A stretch of 64,000 nt of DNA from Bog-756 sp963756515 (GTDB taxonomy: Bacteria; Actinomycetota; Acidimicrobiia; Acidimicrobiales; RAAP-2), in assembly GCA_963756515.1 (NCBI GenBank), contig CAVWNV010000013.1, forward strand, positions 434,001 through 498,000, in the 5' to 3' direction. Shown piece by piece: positions 32,256-40,518 of the stretch. The translations under genes were made by a program, and so were the position numbers. Within the stretch, counting starts at the first letter, position 1, and every line of letters begins with the position of its first letter. The notes beneath the pieces were generated by a model, which worked only from the letters and a program-made list of their open reading frames with translations, was not told the DNA's origin and ran no database searches.

Positions 32256-33634
32256 GCCGGAGGTCGGGTCCGGGCCACGTCCTCGTCGGTCGGGACCCGG
32301 GCCAGCCTGGCCTCGTCGGGCAACAGGTCCACGATGGCATCCATGAGCACGGCGGTGTCCGCCACCGCATCCTCGAGGCCCAGCGGGACCGGTTCCCCCA
32401 CCGTCACTGTCACCCTTGGCGGGTGGGACAGTGCCGTCACCGCTGGCAGCTTCGACGAGCGCGGCCAGACCCGCTCGGTCCCCCACAGCCCGATCGGGAC
32501 GACGGGGGCCCCCGTCTCGGCGGCCAGTCGGGCCGTGCCGGTATGTCCCTTCAGGACCGGGTCGAAGAAGGCCGGGCCCCGGGGGATCGTTCCCTGCGGA
32601 AGGACGATGACCGCCTCGCCGGCCCGCAGGGCGGCGGCGGCCCGACGCATCGGCTCGGCCGACTTGGTGCCGCGTTCGACGGCGATACCCCCGAGGGTCC
32701 GGGCCAGCGGGCCCACGACCGGAGCGTCGAACACCTCCTGTTTGGCCAGGAACCGGACCGGACGGCCCATCCGGGCCGCCACCAGCCCGATGGCCACCAC
32801 GTCGAAGTAGCTCCGGTGGTTGGCGGCCAACAGCACCGGGCCCCGGGCGGGAATGTGCTCCACACCACTCACGTCGAACCGGGCGTACGGGAAGGCCTCG
32901 GGCCGGAAGAACGGGCGGGCCAGGTGGTAGGGCTCCCATCCCATCAGGGACGGGATCCCCGGAGGTCGGTCCCAGTGTTCGAGCGGCCACCGGCGGGCCA
33001 GTGCCACCGCCACCAGGCGGGGATCGGCGTTGACCGGGTGCGGGTGTCCCACCGCGCAGAAGAGCGGGACGTCGAAGACACTGTCGCTGTAGGCGTGGCT
33101 GGCTCCGAGGTCCGCGCCGTGGTCGTCGGCCCAGCGGGCCACGGCCGCCCGCTTGCCCAGCCCCCAGACGAAGCCTCCCTCGAGCCTTCCCGTGTAGCGG
33201 CCGTCCGACTCCACGTAACGGGTGGCGACGACGTCGTCGAAGCCCAGCGCCCCGGCCAGCGGTGCCACCAGGTCCAGAGGCGACGTGGTGGCCAGCACCA
33301 CCGGTCGACCCGCGGCACTGTGGGCAGCCAGCTCCTCGAGGGCCCAGGGCTGGACCAGCTCGGTGAGGGGTTCGACGGCCCGTTTGCCAGCCCGCCGAGT
33401 GGCTTCGGCGGACCGGTTCTGCATGTAGCGGGCCGCGGCTCGGGCCAGCCCGATGGACGGCACCGACTCCCCGAAGCGGTTGTAGAAGCTGTAGAGGAGA
33501 CCCTCGCCGGGGAGGTGGCGACCGGGGCTGAGGACGCCCTCGGCCGCCATCGCTTCCTGCAATACCGGACCACTGGCCGAGCGGAGCAGGGTGCGGTCGA
33601 GGTCGACGAAGACGGCACCGGTCGGATCAGCCAC
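32252..33634 (-). CDS. HAD-IB phosphatase fused to 1-acylglycerol-3-phosphate acyltransferase
   Basis: Bifunctional protein of 460 residues. Residues about 1-220 form a SerB-like HAD-IB domain with FVDLDRTLLRSA (Asp11, Asp13), LATTSPLDLV and AYSDSVFDVPL. Residues about 245-440 form a PlsC domain with AANHRSYFDVV (His273, Asp278) and VIVLPQGTIPRG. Mycobacterial PlsC (Rv2483c) has the same layout. It would acylate lysophosphatidate and may dephosphorylate a lipid or its precursor. It is the first gene of the operon HAD-PlsC, murT, gatD, with 4-base overlaps throughout. Confidence 0.88.
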   Translation of the reverse strand: MADPTGAVFVDLDRTLLRSASGPVLQEAMAAEGVLSPGRHLPGEGLLYSFYNRFGESVPSIGLARAAARYMQNRSAEATRRAGKRAVEPLTELVQPWALEELAAHSAAGRPVVLATTSPLDLVAPLAGALGFDDVVATRYVESDGRYTGRLEGGFVWGLGKRAAVARWADDHGADLGASHAYSDSVFDVPLFCAVGHPHPVNADPRLVAVALARRWPLEHWDRPPGIPSLMGWEPYHLARPFFRPEAFPYARFDVSGVEHIPARGPVLLAANHRSYFDVVAIGLVAARMGRPVRFLAKQEVFDAPVVGPLARTLGGIAVERGTKSAEPMRRAAAALRAGEAVIVLPQGTIPRGPAFFDPVLKGHTGTARLAAETGAPVVPIGLWGTERVWPRSSKLPAVTALSHPPRVTVTVGEPVPLGLEDAVADTAVLMDAIVDLLPDEARLARVPTDEDVARTRPPA

Positions 33635-33729
33635 GCCCTCACGCTACCGCCGCCCTGCGAAGACCCGGAAAATGGGCAAAGGCGGCCCGACACCCGGACC
33701 AGGAGCGGAAACCGTCCCCGGACGCGGCA

Positions 33730-33760
33730 AAGGGGCCGCCGGGGGGGTAGGCGGCCCCTT
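33730..33760. terminator. Strong 11-bp hairpin between divergent genes
   Basis: AAGGGGCCGCC (33730-33740) pairs perfectly with GGCGGCCCCTT (33750-33760) across a 9-base G-rich loop. No T run follows on either strand. Because the flanking genes diverge, it is not the end of a known gene. It could end a short leader RNA or a transcript not recognised here. Confidence 0.4.
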
Positions 33761-33825
33761 CGCACTGACTCAACAAGGATAGGAGGGGGATTCCTTAGTC
33801 CTGTGGTCTGAAGACAGTGTATAAC

Positions 33826-33871
33826 GCTCGCGAGCAATCAGTCAAGCAGTTAATGTTGATAGATGCTATCA
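33826..33871 (+). promoter_or_regulatory. LysR-type promoter/operator region
   Basis: An AT-rich island ahead of the LysR gene holds the palindrome GCTCGCGAGC (33826-33835) and the inverted repeat TGATAG-ATG-CTATCA (33857-33871). The second fits the T-N11-A pattern of LysR-type sites and lies 9 bases before the start codon, where binding would allow autoregulation. Confidence 0.45.
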
Positions 33872-33880
33872 TTATGAGCG

Positions 33881-34795
33881 ATGGAGCTCCGACACCTGCA
33901 GGCGCTGACGGCAATCAGCGACCACGGCACGTTCTCCGCGGCGGCAGAACACCTGAACACGGTGCAGTCGAACATCTCGGCCCATGTGGCCCGACTCGAG
34001 CGGGAGCTGGGCGCTCCCCTGGTCGACCGGGCCGACGGGCGGCTGACCGAGGAGGGCACCGTCGTGGTGGCCCGGGCCCGCCGCATCCTGTCCGAGCTCG
34101 ACGCATTGGTGTCGGACGTGGCCGCCTGCAAGGACGAGGTCACCGGCACGGTCCGGGTGGGGATGATCGGGACCACGGCCCGGTGGCTGGTCCCCCGCCT
34201 CATGGACCTGGCCCGGCAGCGCCATCCCCGGCTCCGGTTGGTGGTGGTGGAGGGGATCGGTACCGGGCTCGAACCCCAGCTGGCCAGCGGCCTACTCGAC
34301 GTGGGCGTCCTCAACCTGCCGGTGTCGGGGCGGGACCTGGTGGCACGGCTCCTGTTCGAAGAGGACCTGATGCTGATGGTGCCCGAGGGCCATGCCATGG
34401 CCGATCCCAGTCATACGCTGGGCCTCGAGGACCTGGCCGATATGGAGTTGCTGCTGCCGCTGCCGGGCACGGCGTTCCGTGACGAGCTCGACGCCGTGAC
34501 CCGCCCCCTCGGGATCACCCTCCTACCTGCGGCCGAGATCGACGGGCTGCGCCTCATCGCCTCCCTGACGTTCGAAGGCTACGGGCCGGCCATCCTGCCG
34601 GCCACGGCCATCCCGTCCTACCTGCGGGCGCAGTTCCACCCGCTGCCCATCGAGGGGCTCCCCCGCCGGCGGGTCGGCGTGGCCCAGCGGAGCCGCGGCC
34701 TCCCCTCGGCCCCGACCCGGGCCCTGGTGGATCTGCTCCAAGAGGTCGTGGCCCGGCCGGAGGACCGACCCGAGGGCGTCCACGTCGTGGTCTGA
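33881..34795 (+). CDS. LysR family transcriptional regulator
   Basis: LysR-type regulator of 304 residues. The winged helix-turn-helix is at the N-terminus (MELRHLQALTAISDHGTFSA, then AEHLNTVQSNISAHVARLER, about residues 1-60). The periplasmic-binding-protein-like effector domain spans about 90-290. The ATG at 33881 begins the canonical LysR N-terminus. It diverges from the HAD-PlsC operon across a 246-base region that carries two palindromes and a strong hairpin. The target could be itself or that operon. The ligand is not known. Confidence 0.9.
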   Translation: MELRHLQALTAISDHGTFSAAAEHLNTVQSNISAHVARLERELGAPLVDRADGRLTEEGTVVVARARRILSELDALVSDVAACKDEVTGTVRVGMIGTTARWLVPRLMDLARQRHPRLRLVVVEGIGTGLEPQLASGLLDVGVLNLPVSGRDLVARLLFEEDLMLMVPEGHAMADPSHTLGLEDLADMELLLPLPGTAFRDELDAVTRPLGITLLPAAEIDGLRLIASLTFEGYGPAILPATAIPSYLRAQFHPLPIEGLPRRRVGVAQRSRGLPSAPTRALVDLLQEVVARPEDRPEGVHVVV

Positions 34796-34817
34796 CCGAC
34801 GCGGCGCCGGCCCGGCC

Positions 34818-35441
34818 CTACGTACCCGGCCCGCGTGGCGGGCGCCACATCAGCCAGATGGTGGGGTTGGCGGGCGCGGAGCGCAGCTCGTCGACGACCT
34901 CGAAGCCGAAGCGGGCGTAGAACGGGACGTTGCGCTCCTTCGAGGACTCGAGATAGGCGGGCATGCCCTCCTCGTCGGCCCGGTCCAGGACCGGCCGGAG
35001 CAGGGCCGACCCGATGCCACGGTGCTGGTGATCGGGATCGGTGCCCAACGTGGCCAGGTACCAGTGCGGCTCCCTGGGGTGCAGCCCGTCCACCTCGTAC
35101 AGTAGCCGCAGGGCGGCCGTCATCCTCTTGCTCAGGAGGAACGGCGCGGTGGGCAGCAGCTGGAGGAGCTCGACCATCCCGTGGCGTTCCCGGTCCGGAG
35201 CACCCCAGATCGCCGCACCGGCGCGGTCGTCGGTCGTGTACACGTGCCCGCCGGAGAGATACTGGTGTCGGATCTGCCTGGCGAAGAAGGAGCGCAGACC
35301 CCGGCACCGGCGTCGGTCGCCGGCGAACATGAAGTTGGCCACCGGATCGTCGGCGAAGGCCCGGACCAACGTGTCGACCATGGCCGCCACGTCGGTGCTG
35401 CCGGCCGGTCGGACGGTCGGGCTCGGCGCTCCGGACGGCAC
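34818..35441 (-). CDS. GNAT family N-acetyltransferase
   Basis: Acetyltransferase of 207 residues with a single GNAT domain. The acetyl-CoA loop is LGTDPDHQHRGIGSALLRPV (about residues 126-145), followed by ESSKERNVPFYARFGFEVV, the usual late motif. The N-terminal part (FADDPVANFMFAGDRRRCRG) matches actinobacterial GNATs of unknown substrate. GTG 35441 was chosen because the domain starts about ten residues later; the longer upstream frame runs through the 20-base tandem repeat and is unlikely to be translated. It converges with the LysR gene. Confidence 0.85.
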   Translation of the reverse strand: MPSGAPSPTVRPAGSTDVAAMVDTLVRAFADDPVANFMFAGDRRRCRGLRSFFARQIRHQYLSGGHVYTTDDRAGAAIWGAPDRERHGMVELLQLLPTAPFLLSKRMTAALRLLYEVDGLHPREPHWYLATLGTDPDHQHRGIGSALLRPVLDRADEEGMPAYLESSKERNVPFYARFGFEVVDELRSAPANPTIWLMWRPPRGPGT

Positions 35442-35467
35442 GCCATGATGGTAGCCGTCGATACCCG

Positions 35468-35507
35468 GCCGACCGTCGGGCCCGGGTGCCGACCGTCGGG
35501 CCCGGGT
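35468..35507. repeat. 20-base tandem duplication
   Basis: GCCGACCGTCGGGCCCGGGT occurs twice head to tail at 35468-35487 and 35488-35507, between the GNAT start and the YqgE/AlgH stop. Each copy contains GGGCCC and can form a small hairpin. It probably arose by slippage. Confidence 0.85.
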
Positions 35508-35520
35508 ACCGCCGCCGCAC

Positions 35521-36174
35521 TCAGTTGAGGGCCGGGTCCTCCGGGAACCCCGAGACCACGGCCAGCGCGCCGCCCTGCCGTTTGAGGACGCGGCGCCACA
35601 GGCCTTCAGGGTCGGCGGAGATGGGATCACGGGCCTCGGCCGGCATCACGTACCACGAGCCCTCGTCGATCTCGGTCTCGAGCTGATCCGACTCCCATCC
35701 GGCATAGCCCGAGAAGAGGCGGGCCCCTTCGATGGCGGCGGCCATGTCGGCCGGGTCGGCGGCCAGGTCGACCGTGCCCACCGGCTTGTCCGCCTCCACC
35801 AGGGTCCTCCAACCCACCAGCCCCAGGGCCCCGCCGTCGACGGAGCTCGGCCGGGCCTTCAGCCGCACCAGGCCGATGAGGGCATTACGGGCCACCGGAC
35901 CCCCGGTGAAGATCTCGGCTGGGGGCGTGGCCAGGTCGTGCCACTGCGGGAGGAGTTCGCCCACCGCCACGCCCCCGGGGCGGTCGATCACTACCCCCAG
36001 GGCCCCGTGGGGACCGTGATCGAGCACCAGGAGCACCCGTCGGGTGAAGTTGGGATCGGCCAGGCGGGGGCTGGCCACCAACAGCTGACCGGCCAGGTGC
36101 TCGGGTGGAGCCGCTCCCCCGTAGGGCTCGAACGGGCTGAACGGTTCCATCGGCACCCCGCGATGATGGCTCAT
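35521..36174 (-). CDS. YqgE/AlgH family protein (DUF179)
   Basis: Cytoplasmic protein of up to 217 residues in the YqgE/AlgH family. Family blocks are LAGQLLVASPRLADPNFTRR, VLLVLDHGPHGALGVVIDRP and a later FSGYAGWESDQLETEI, which has the conserved GYAGW. The molecular function is not established; in Pseudomonas AlgH affects alginate regulation. ATG 36174 or the ATG at about 36150 (MEPFSPF) could start it. It diverges from the crotonase gene with about 48 bases between them. Confidence 0.88.
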   Translation of the reverse strand: MSHHRGVPMEPFSPFEPYGGAAPPEHLAGQLLVASPRLADPNFTRRVLLVLDHGPHGALGVVIDRPGGVAVGELLPQWHDLATPPAEIFTGGPVARNALIGLVRLKARPSSVDGGALGLVGWRTLVEADKPVGTVDLAADPADMAAAIEGARLFSGYAGWESDQLETEIDEGSWYVMPAEARDPISADPEGLWRRVLKRQGGALAVVSGFPEDPALN

Positions 36175-36222
36175 CCGGTGCGCTGAGTGGCGCAGGCGGC
36201 CCCGGTCGGTGAGGCTGTGCCG

Positions 36223-37023
36223 ATGGCACTCGTCTCCATCGAATCCGTGAGCGACCAGGTGAGGGTGGTGACGCTCGACAATCCGGCCCGACTGAACTCA
36301 CTCTCCTTCGCCCTGGTGGCGGATCTGTACGCCGCCCTCGACGAGGTTGCCGCCGACAACCGCGCCCGGGTGGTGGTCCTGACCGGAGCGGGGCGGGCGT
36401 TCTGCTCCGGCCTCGAGCTCGAACACGCCGGTGCTCCTCCGGGCACCGAGGACCTCGGCCGCCACCGGATGGGCATGCGGGCCATGGAGTACATGGGAGG
36501 TATCGTGCCGGCGCTGCGGGACATCCCGCAGCCGGTCATCGCCGCCATCAAGGGTCCCGCCTACGGAGGCGGGATGTGCCTCTCCCTCGGCGCTGACATC
36601 CGCCTGGCCGGCCACTCGGCCGTGTTCTGCGGCGCCGGCATCAGCAACGGACTGGCCGGCACCGAGCTCGGGGTGAGCTGGCTCCTGCCGCGGGCCGTCG
36701 GGACCTCCCATGCCGCCGAGATCCTGCTGACCGGAAAGAAGGTGGACGCCGACGAGGCGGCGCGCATCGGTCTGGTCTCTCAGGTCCTGCCCGACGACGA
36801 ACTCCTCGGCCATGCCGTCGACATGGCCGAGCGCATGTGTGCGTTCAGCCCGTTCGGGCTCAGTCTGACCAAGGACACCATGTGGGCGGCGCTCGAGGTC
36901 GGAAGCCTGCGCGCCGCCGTCGACCTGGAGAACAGGACGCAGCTGCTGGCCGGCCACACCGGCAACCTGAACGAGGCCTCGGCCGCATTCAGGGAGAAGC
37001 GGCCTCCCGTGTACAGCGAGTAG
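36223..37023 (+). CDS. Enoyl-CoA hydratase/isomerase family protein
   Basis: Crotonase-fold protein of 266 residues. The oxyanion-hole segments are GRAFCSGLELEHAG (about residues 63-76) and IKGPAYGGGMCLSLGADIRL (about 108-127). A Glu sits in GTELGVSWLLP (about 147-157), at the catalytic position of hydratases. It should hydrate or isomerise an acyl-CoA in fatty acid or similar breakdown. ATG 36223 was chosen because GGTGAGG lies about 8 bases ahead. A small zinc-motif gene follows 23 bases downstream, so the two may be cotranscribed. Confidence 0.88.
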   Translation: MALVSIESVSDQVRVVTLDNPARLNSLSFALVADLYAALDEVAADNRARVVVLTGAGRAFCSGLELEHAGAPPGTEDLGRHRMGMRAMEYMGGIVPALRDIPQPVIAAIKGPAYGGGMCLSLGADIRLAGHSAVFCGAGISNGLAGTELGVSWLLPRAVGTSHAAEILLTGKKVDADEAARIGLVSQVLPDDELLGHAVDMAERMCAFSPFGLSLTKDTMWAALEVGSLRAAVDLENRTQLLAGHTGNLNEASAAFREKRPPVYSE

Positions 37024-37046
37024 ACGCGGCGACCGGAGCACGGATC

Positions 37047-37277
37047 GTGGCCAAGGCCCGTCGGGGCGGCAAGAGGAGCCGGGGACCGACCGACCCGACG
37101 TCGGGAGGCGTGGGCCGCGAGCACTGGCGTGCCGACGGGCAGCCCAAGACGCGATTCGCCTCCGAGGACGAGGCCAACCGCTCCGCCCTCCAGCTCCGAC
37201 TGGAACAGGGGGCCGACCTCGACCCGTACCGATGTGGGTTCTGCCAGGGCTGGCACCTCGGCAATCGGAGCCGGTGA
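37047..37277 (+). CDS. Small protein with a CxxC motif
   Basis: Protein of 76 residues. The basic N-terminus (AKARRGGKRSRG) is followed by KTRFASEDEANRSALQ and a C-terminal YRCGFCQGWHLGN. The CxxC plus His suggests a half zinc site, and the pattern resembles short actinobacterial proteins of unknown role. GTG 37047 has GGAG 8 bases upstream. It sits between the crotonase and the MFS gene on the same strand. The base-rich start could bind nucleic acid; this is inference. Confidence 0.6.
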   Translation: MAKARRGGKRSRGPTDPTSGGVGREHWRADGQPKTRFASEDEANRSALQLRLEQGADLDPYRCGFCQGWHLGNRSR

Positions 37278-37305
37278 CAGACGGACCGGCCGGTAGCATC
37301 GCACC

Positions 37306-38640
37306 ATGGCGCGTCCGGAATCGAAGGACCGCCTCGGCGCGGATCCGAACCCCGGTGCGAAGGCCGGGGTCGGCGTGGAGGTGGACGGGGAGCGCTCTCG
37401 CCGGCTGATCCGCGCCCTCACGCTCACCGTGCTCCTGCAGTGGATGGGGGCCACGGCCATCGTGCCGATGCTGCCCGAGTACATCCGGCACCTGGGCGGC
37501 TCCGATGCCTTGGCCGGGCTGGTCATGGCCTCGTTCTTCGCCGCCGGAGTGCTGTCCCAGTACCCCGTCGGCCGCCTGGCCGACCGGATCGGCCGACGGC
37601 CGGTCCTGATGGCTGGACTCGTGGTCTACGCCGTGGCCAGCTTCTCCTTCCTGCTGCCGATCGGTGCTCCGGCCGCGGTGGCCCTCCGGGCCCTCCAGGG
37701 TGTGGGGGCCGGGGCGGCCACGGTGGCCGCGCTGGCCATGGTCTCCGGCTCGGTGTCGGTCGAGCGCCGAGGCCGGGCCTTCGCCGCCGTCTACGGGGGC
37801 GAACTGGCCGGCATGGCCGTCGGCCCCCTGGTGGGAAGCATCGTCGGGGTGGCGCACATGGGGGCCATGTTCCTGACCGCCGGCCTGCTCTCCATCGGCG
37901 CCTGCGTCCCCGCCCTCCGGCTCCGCGAGCCTCGGGGAGCACCCGCCCGCACCTCTGCCGACGGGACGGTCCTGCCCCTCCGCCGCGTCCGGATCCGTCC
38001 GTCCATGGCCGGCGCCCTGATCTGCGGGGCGGCCCTCGGGCTGACCACCGGCGTCTACGAGATCTGCTGGACCCTGCTCTTGGTGGCCAGGGGCGCCTCC
38101 GGCGTCGAGATCGGCATCTCGTGGACCCTGTTCGCCGTGCCCTTCGTCCTGGCGGCCAAGCCGAGTGGCTGGCTCACCGACCACATGGACCGACGGGTGC
38201 TGGTGCTGGCCGGCGTGGGTACGTCGACGATCCTGTGCGCCTGCTACCCCTTCATTCACCAGGTTCCGGTGCTGATCCTGCTCGGTGCGTCCGAGGCGCT
38301 GGGGTTCGCGGCGGCCATGCCGGCTGTCCAGTCGCTGCTCACCCAGGGATCCGAGCCGTCCGAGGTCGGCCGGGTCCAGGGGATGTTCGCCACGGGCCAG
38401 ACCGCCTGCACGGCCCTGGCCGCGGCGGCGGCCGGCGCCGCCTTCGCGGTGGCCTCGTGGCTCCCCTTCGTCACCGTGGCCCTGCTCTGCGGAGTCGGGC
38501 TCGGCGTGGCTGCCGTGGTCTGGCGGTCGGTACCGGGCCGGGTCGCCCACTCCGTCCGGGAATCGTCCCGTGAGGTCGGACGACCCGCCGATCAGGTGCC
38601 GGTCGTCGAGGCCATCGGGGTCAGTGCGGACGTGCAGTAG
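37306..38640 (+). CDS. MFS transporter
   Basis: Major facilitator superfamily transporter of 444 residues with 12 predicted helices. The loop 2-3 signature GRLADRIGRRPVLM (about residues 88-101) is clear, and the helix-4 Arg is in AVALRALQGVGAGA. The second half has the matching SGWLTDHMDRRVLVLAG. An extended polar N-terminus of about 35 residues precedes helix 1. It is most like drug:H+ or metabolite exporters; the substrate is unknown. Its last 49 bases overlap the mscL gene on the other strand, so the two transcripts share their ends. Confidence 0.88.
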   Translation: MARPESKDRLGADPNPGAKAGVGVEVDGERSRRLIRALTLTVLLQWMGATAIVPMLPEYIRHLGGSDALAGLVMASFFAAGVLSQYPVGRLADRIGRRPVLMAGLVVYAVASFSFLLPIGAPAAVALRALQGVGAGAATVAALAMVSGSVSVERRGRAFAAVYGGELAGMAVGPLVGSIVGVAHMGAMFLTAGLLSIGACVPALRLREPRGAPARTSADGTVLPLRRVRIRPSMAGALICGAALGLTTGVYEICWTLLLVARGASGVEIGISWTLFAVPFVLAAKPSGWLTDHMDRRVLVLAGVGTSTILCACYPFIHQVPVLILLGASEALGFAAAMPAVQSLLTQGSEPSEVGRVQGMFATGQTACTALAAAAAGAAFAVASWLPFVTVALLCGVGLGVAAVVWRSVPGRVAHSVRESSREVGRPADQVPVVEAIGVSADVQ

Positions 38641-39014
38641 GCGCAGCGGGTAGCGGCCTCGGGCACCTTGCTCAGGCATTCGGGACAGTCGCGGACAGTC
38701 TCGCTCCGAGCCCGACCGGTGCGCTTCATCAGCGCGTTGACCGGCTTGATCACGGCGAAGAAGACCACCAGGGCCACGATGAGGAACGAGAGCACGGCGT
38801 CGAGGAAGCTCCCGTAGGTGATCTTCGATCCGTTGATGGTGAAGGCCAGACGATCGAATTGCGTCGAGCCCCCGAAGATGGCCTTGATCAGCGGGGTGAC
38901 CAGGTCGCTCACGAAGGCGTTGACCACGCCGGTGAAGGCGGCCCCGATGACCACGGCCACGGCCAGGTCGAGCAGGTTCCCCCGCAGCAGAAACTCCTTG
39001 AATTCCTTCACCAT
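38592..39014 (-). CDS. mscL: Large-conductance mechanosensitive channel MscL
   Basis: Homopentameric inner-membrane channel that opens under osmotic downshock. The protein of 140 residues starts with MVKEFKEFLLRGNLLDLAV, the MscL N-terminal helix and TM1 (about 15-45). TM2 follows at about 68-95 (AVLSFLIVALVVFFAVIKP). The tail differs from E. coli MscL: after TM2 it carries CPECLSKVPEAATRCAYC, a four-Cys zinc ribbon found in some actinobacterial MscL proteins. The 3' end overlaps the end of the convergent MFS gene by 49 bases. Confidence 0.95.
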   Translation of the reverse strand: MVKEFKEFLLRGNLLDLAVAVVIGAAFTGVVNAFVSDLVTPLIKAIFGGSTQFDRLAFTINGSKITYGSFLDAVLSFLIVALVVFFAVIKPVNALMKRTGRARSETVRDCPECLSKVPEAATRCAYCTSALTPMASTTGT

Positions 39015-39105
39015 GGCGACAGTTGTTCCTCCGTGCTCGGCCCGCCGTCATGTGCTGGCACCGATCCGACCGGTCCACCCCGGAACGGCTGGCTCGACCC
39101 CGACC

Positions 39106-39591
39106 TTAGGGCAGACCGGCGTGGATCGAGGCCTCCCAACGACCGGTGGTCGGCACCGTGCACACCGCGGCGGCCAGGCGCAGGAGCCAGTCGATGGTGG
39201 CCGCGTTGTCGGCGCCGGGGGGCACGGTCGCCACCAGGCCCCGCCGGGGATGGTCCTGCGTGATCCGCCAGCCCTCGGGCAGGGGGAGACCGAGGTCGCC
39301 CAGCTTCCACGCCAGATGGGGACCGGCGGCGTGCTGGAGTCCGACCGTCGTCGGCCGGGCGGAGCCGTCGGGATGGGGCCGACCCGGCATCCAGGTCACG
39401 GTGGGAACGAAATGGGTGGAACCGCCCAGGAACGCGAAGGGACCCGGTGGCGGCGGTTCGTGCTCGGTCTCGACGATCGGCGTGACATTGATCCAGCCCG
39501 TCCCGGCCGCCCCGATGTCAGCCATGTGGGCCAGGAGTTCGGGATCGTCGAGGACCACGAACTCGAGCTCGAGCGGTCGGCTCCGGGTCAT
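39106..39591 (-). CDS. Hypothetical protein linked to an LLM-class oxidoreductase
   Basis: Protein of 161 residues without a recognised domain. It starts TRSRPLELEFVVLDDPELLA and has a Pro-rich turn (EHEPPPPGPFAFLGG), then mixed alpha/beta sequence ending in ASIHAGLP. There is no signal peptide or membrane segment. ATG 39591 overlaps the stop of the LLM gene (ATGA), so the two form an operon and may act together. I cannot assign a function. Confidence 0.65.
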   Translation of the reverse strand: MTRSRPLELEFVVLDDPELLAHMADIGAAGTGWINVTPIVETEHEPPPPGPFAFLGGSTHFVPTVTWMPGRPHPDGSARPTTVGLQHAAGPHLAWKLGDLGLPLPEGWRITQDHPRRGLVATVPPGADNAATIDWLLRLAAAVCTVPTTGRWEASIHAGLP

Positions 39592-40478
39592 GTCTGCAGA
39601 TCGAGGACGCCTCGGGCCAAGGTCTCGAGCTCGGCCGACCACGACCCGGGGGTCTCCAACGGTCGGACCACGAATTTGGAGAAGCCCACGGACAGGAACG
39701 CCTCCAGCATCGACCGGAGCCCGTCGACACCGACCGGGACGACCTGTTCGGGGTCGACCCCGCGCCTCGCCGCCCCCAACGCCCGCGCCATGCCGGGCGA
39801 GAGTGGGCCCGACGCATAGGCGATGGACACTCCGAAATGCTCGGGGCTGATGCTCCGACCGGCCTCGGCGGCGGCCTCGTCGATCACCACCCGTGCCGCA
39901 GCCACCTCCGCGGGCGTGCAGGTGGACGGCAACCAACCGTCGGCACAACGCCCGCACCGCCGGAGGGCGGCCGGAACCATACCGCCGGTCCAGAACTCGA
40001 AGGGTTCCTGGACGGGGACGGGAGAGATCGACACGTCCTCGAACACCGCCGCCTCCCCGTGGTGGGAGACGGGCTGGCCCGTCCACAGTCTCCGCAGCAG
40101 GGGGAGCAGCTCGTCCATCTGCCTGGCCTTCTCGCCCGCGGGCACGCCGGCGGCACCCTCCTCGGGCCGCCGGGGCAGTCCGGGGACGAACGTCGTGAGC
40201 ACCCGACCACCCGACAGCACGTCCAGCGTGGCCAGCTCCTTGGCCAGTCGCACCGGATTCCGGCCCGGCAGGAGCATGGTGGTGCCCAACTTGAGACGGG
40301 GATTGTGGGCGGCGGCAAAGGCCAGACCGACCAGCGGATCGAACGTCGGGGCCGTGAGCACCTCGGGCAGCCAGATGGAGTCGAAGCCCAGTTGGTCGAG
40401 ATCGTCGACCAGGCGGGCGAACGCCGGCGCACCGAGCGCCGGCGCCGCTCCCGTTCCCACGCCGATGCGGACCTTCAT
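39588..40478 (-). CDS. LLM class F420-dependent oxidoreductase
   Basis: Luciferase-like (bacterial luciferase superfamily) TIM-barrel oxidoreductase of 296 residues. It begins with a beta strand and FARLVDDLDQLGFDSIWLPE, followed by LKLGTTMLLPGRNPVRLAKE and LDVLSGGRVLTTFVPG, the blocks typical of F420-dependent members. It should transfer hydride between F420H2 (or FMNH2) and an unknown substrate. No F420 biosynthesis gene is in the window. It overlaps the hypothetical gene downstream by 4 bases; the nitroreductase gene ends 40 bases upstream on the same strand. Confidence 0.87.
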   Translation of the reverse strand: MKVRIGVGTGAAPALGAPAFARLVDDLDQLGFDSIWLPEVLTAPTFDPLVGLAFAAAHNPRLKLGTTMLLPGRNPVRLAKELATLDVLSGGRVLTTFVPGLPRRPEEGAAGVPAGEKARQMDELLPLLRRLWTGQPVSHHGEAAVFEDVSISPVPVQEPFEFWTGGMVPAALRRCGRCADGWLPSTCTPAEVAAARVVIDEAAAEAGRSISPEHFGVSIAYASGPLSPGMARALGAARRGVDPEQVVPVGVDGLRSMLEAFLSVGFSKFVVRPLETPGSWSAELETLARGVLDLQT

Positions 40479-40518
40479 CGGTCCGCTGGCTCCGTCCCTG
40501 TCCCGCCGCGGCCGTAGG

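Noticed and set aside
36298..39078. Minus-strand open frame of 926 codons
   Set aside because: It is the shadow of the crotonase, small CxxC, MFS and mscL genes and has no domain match.
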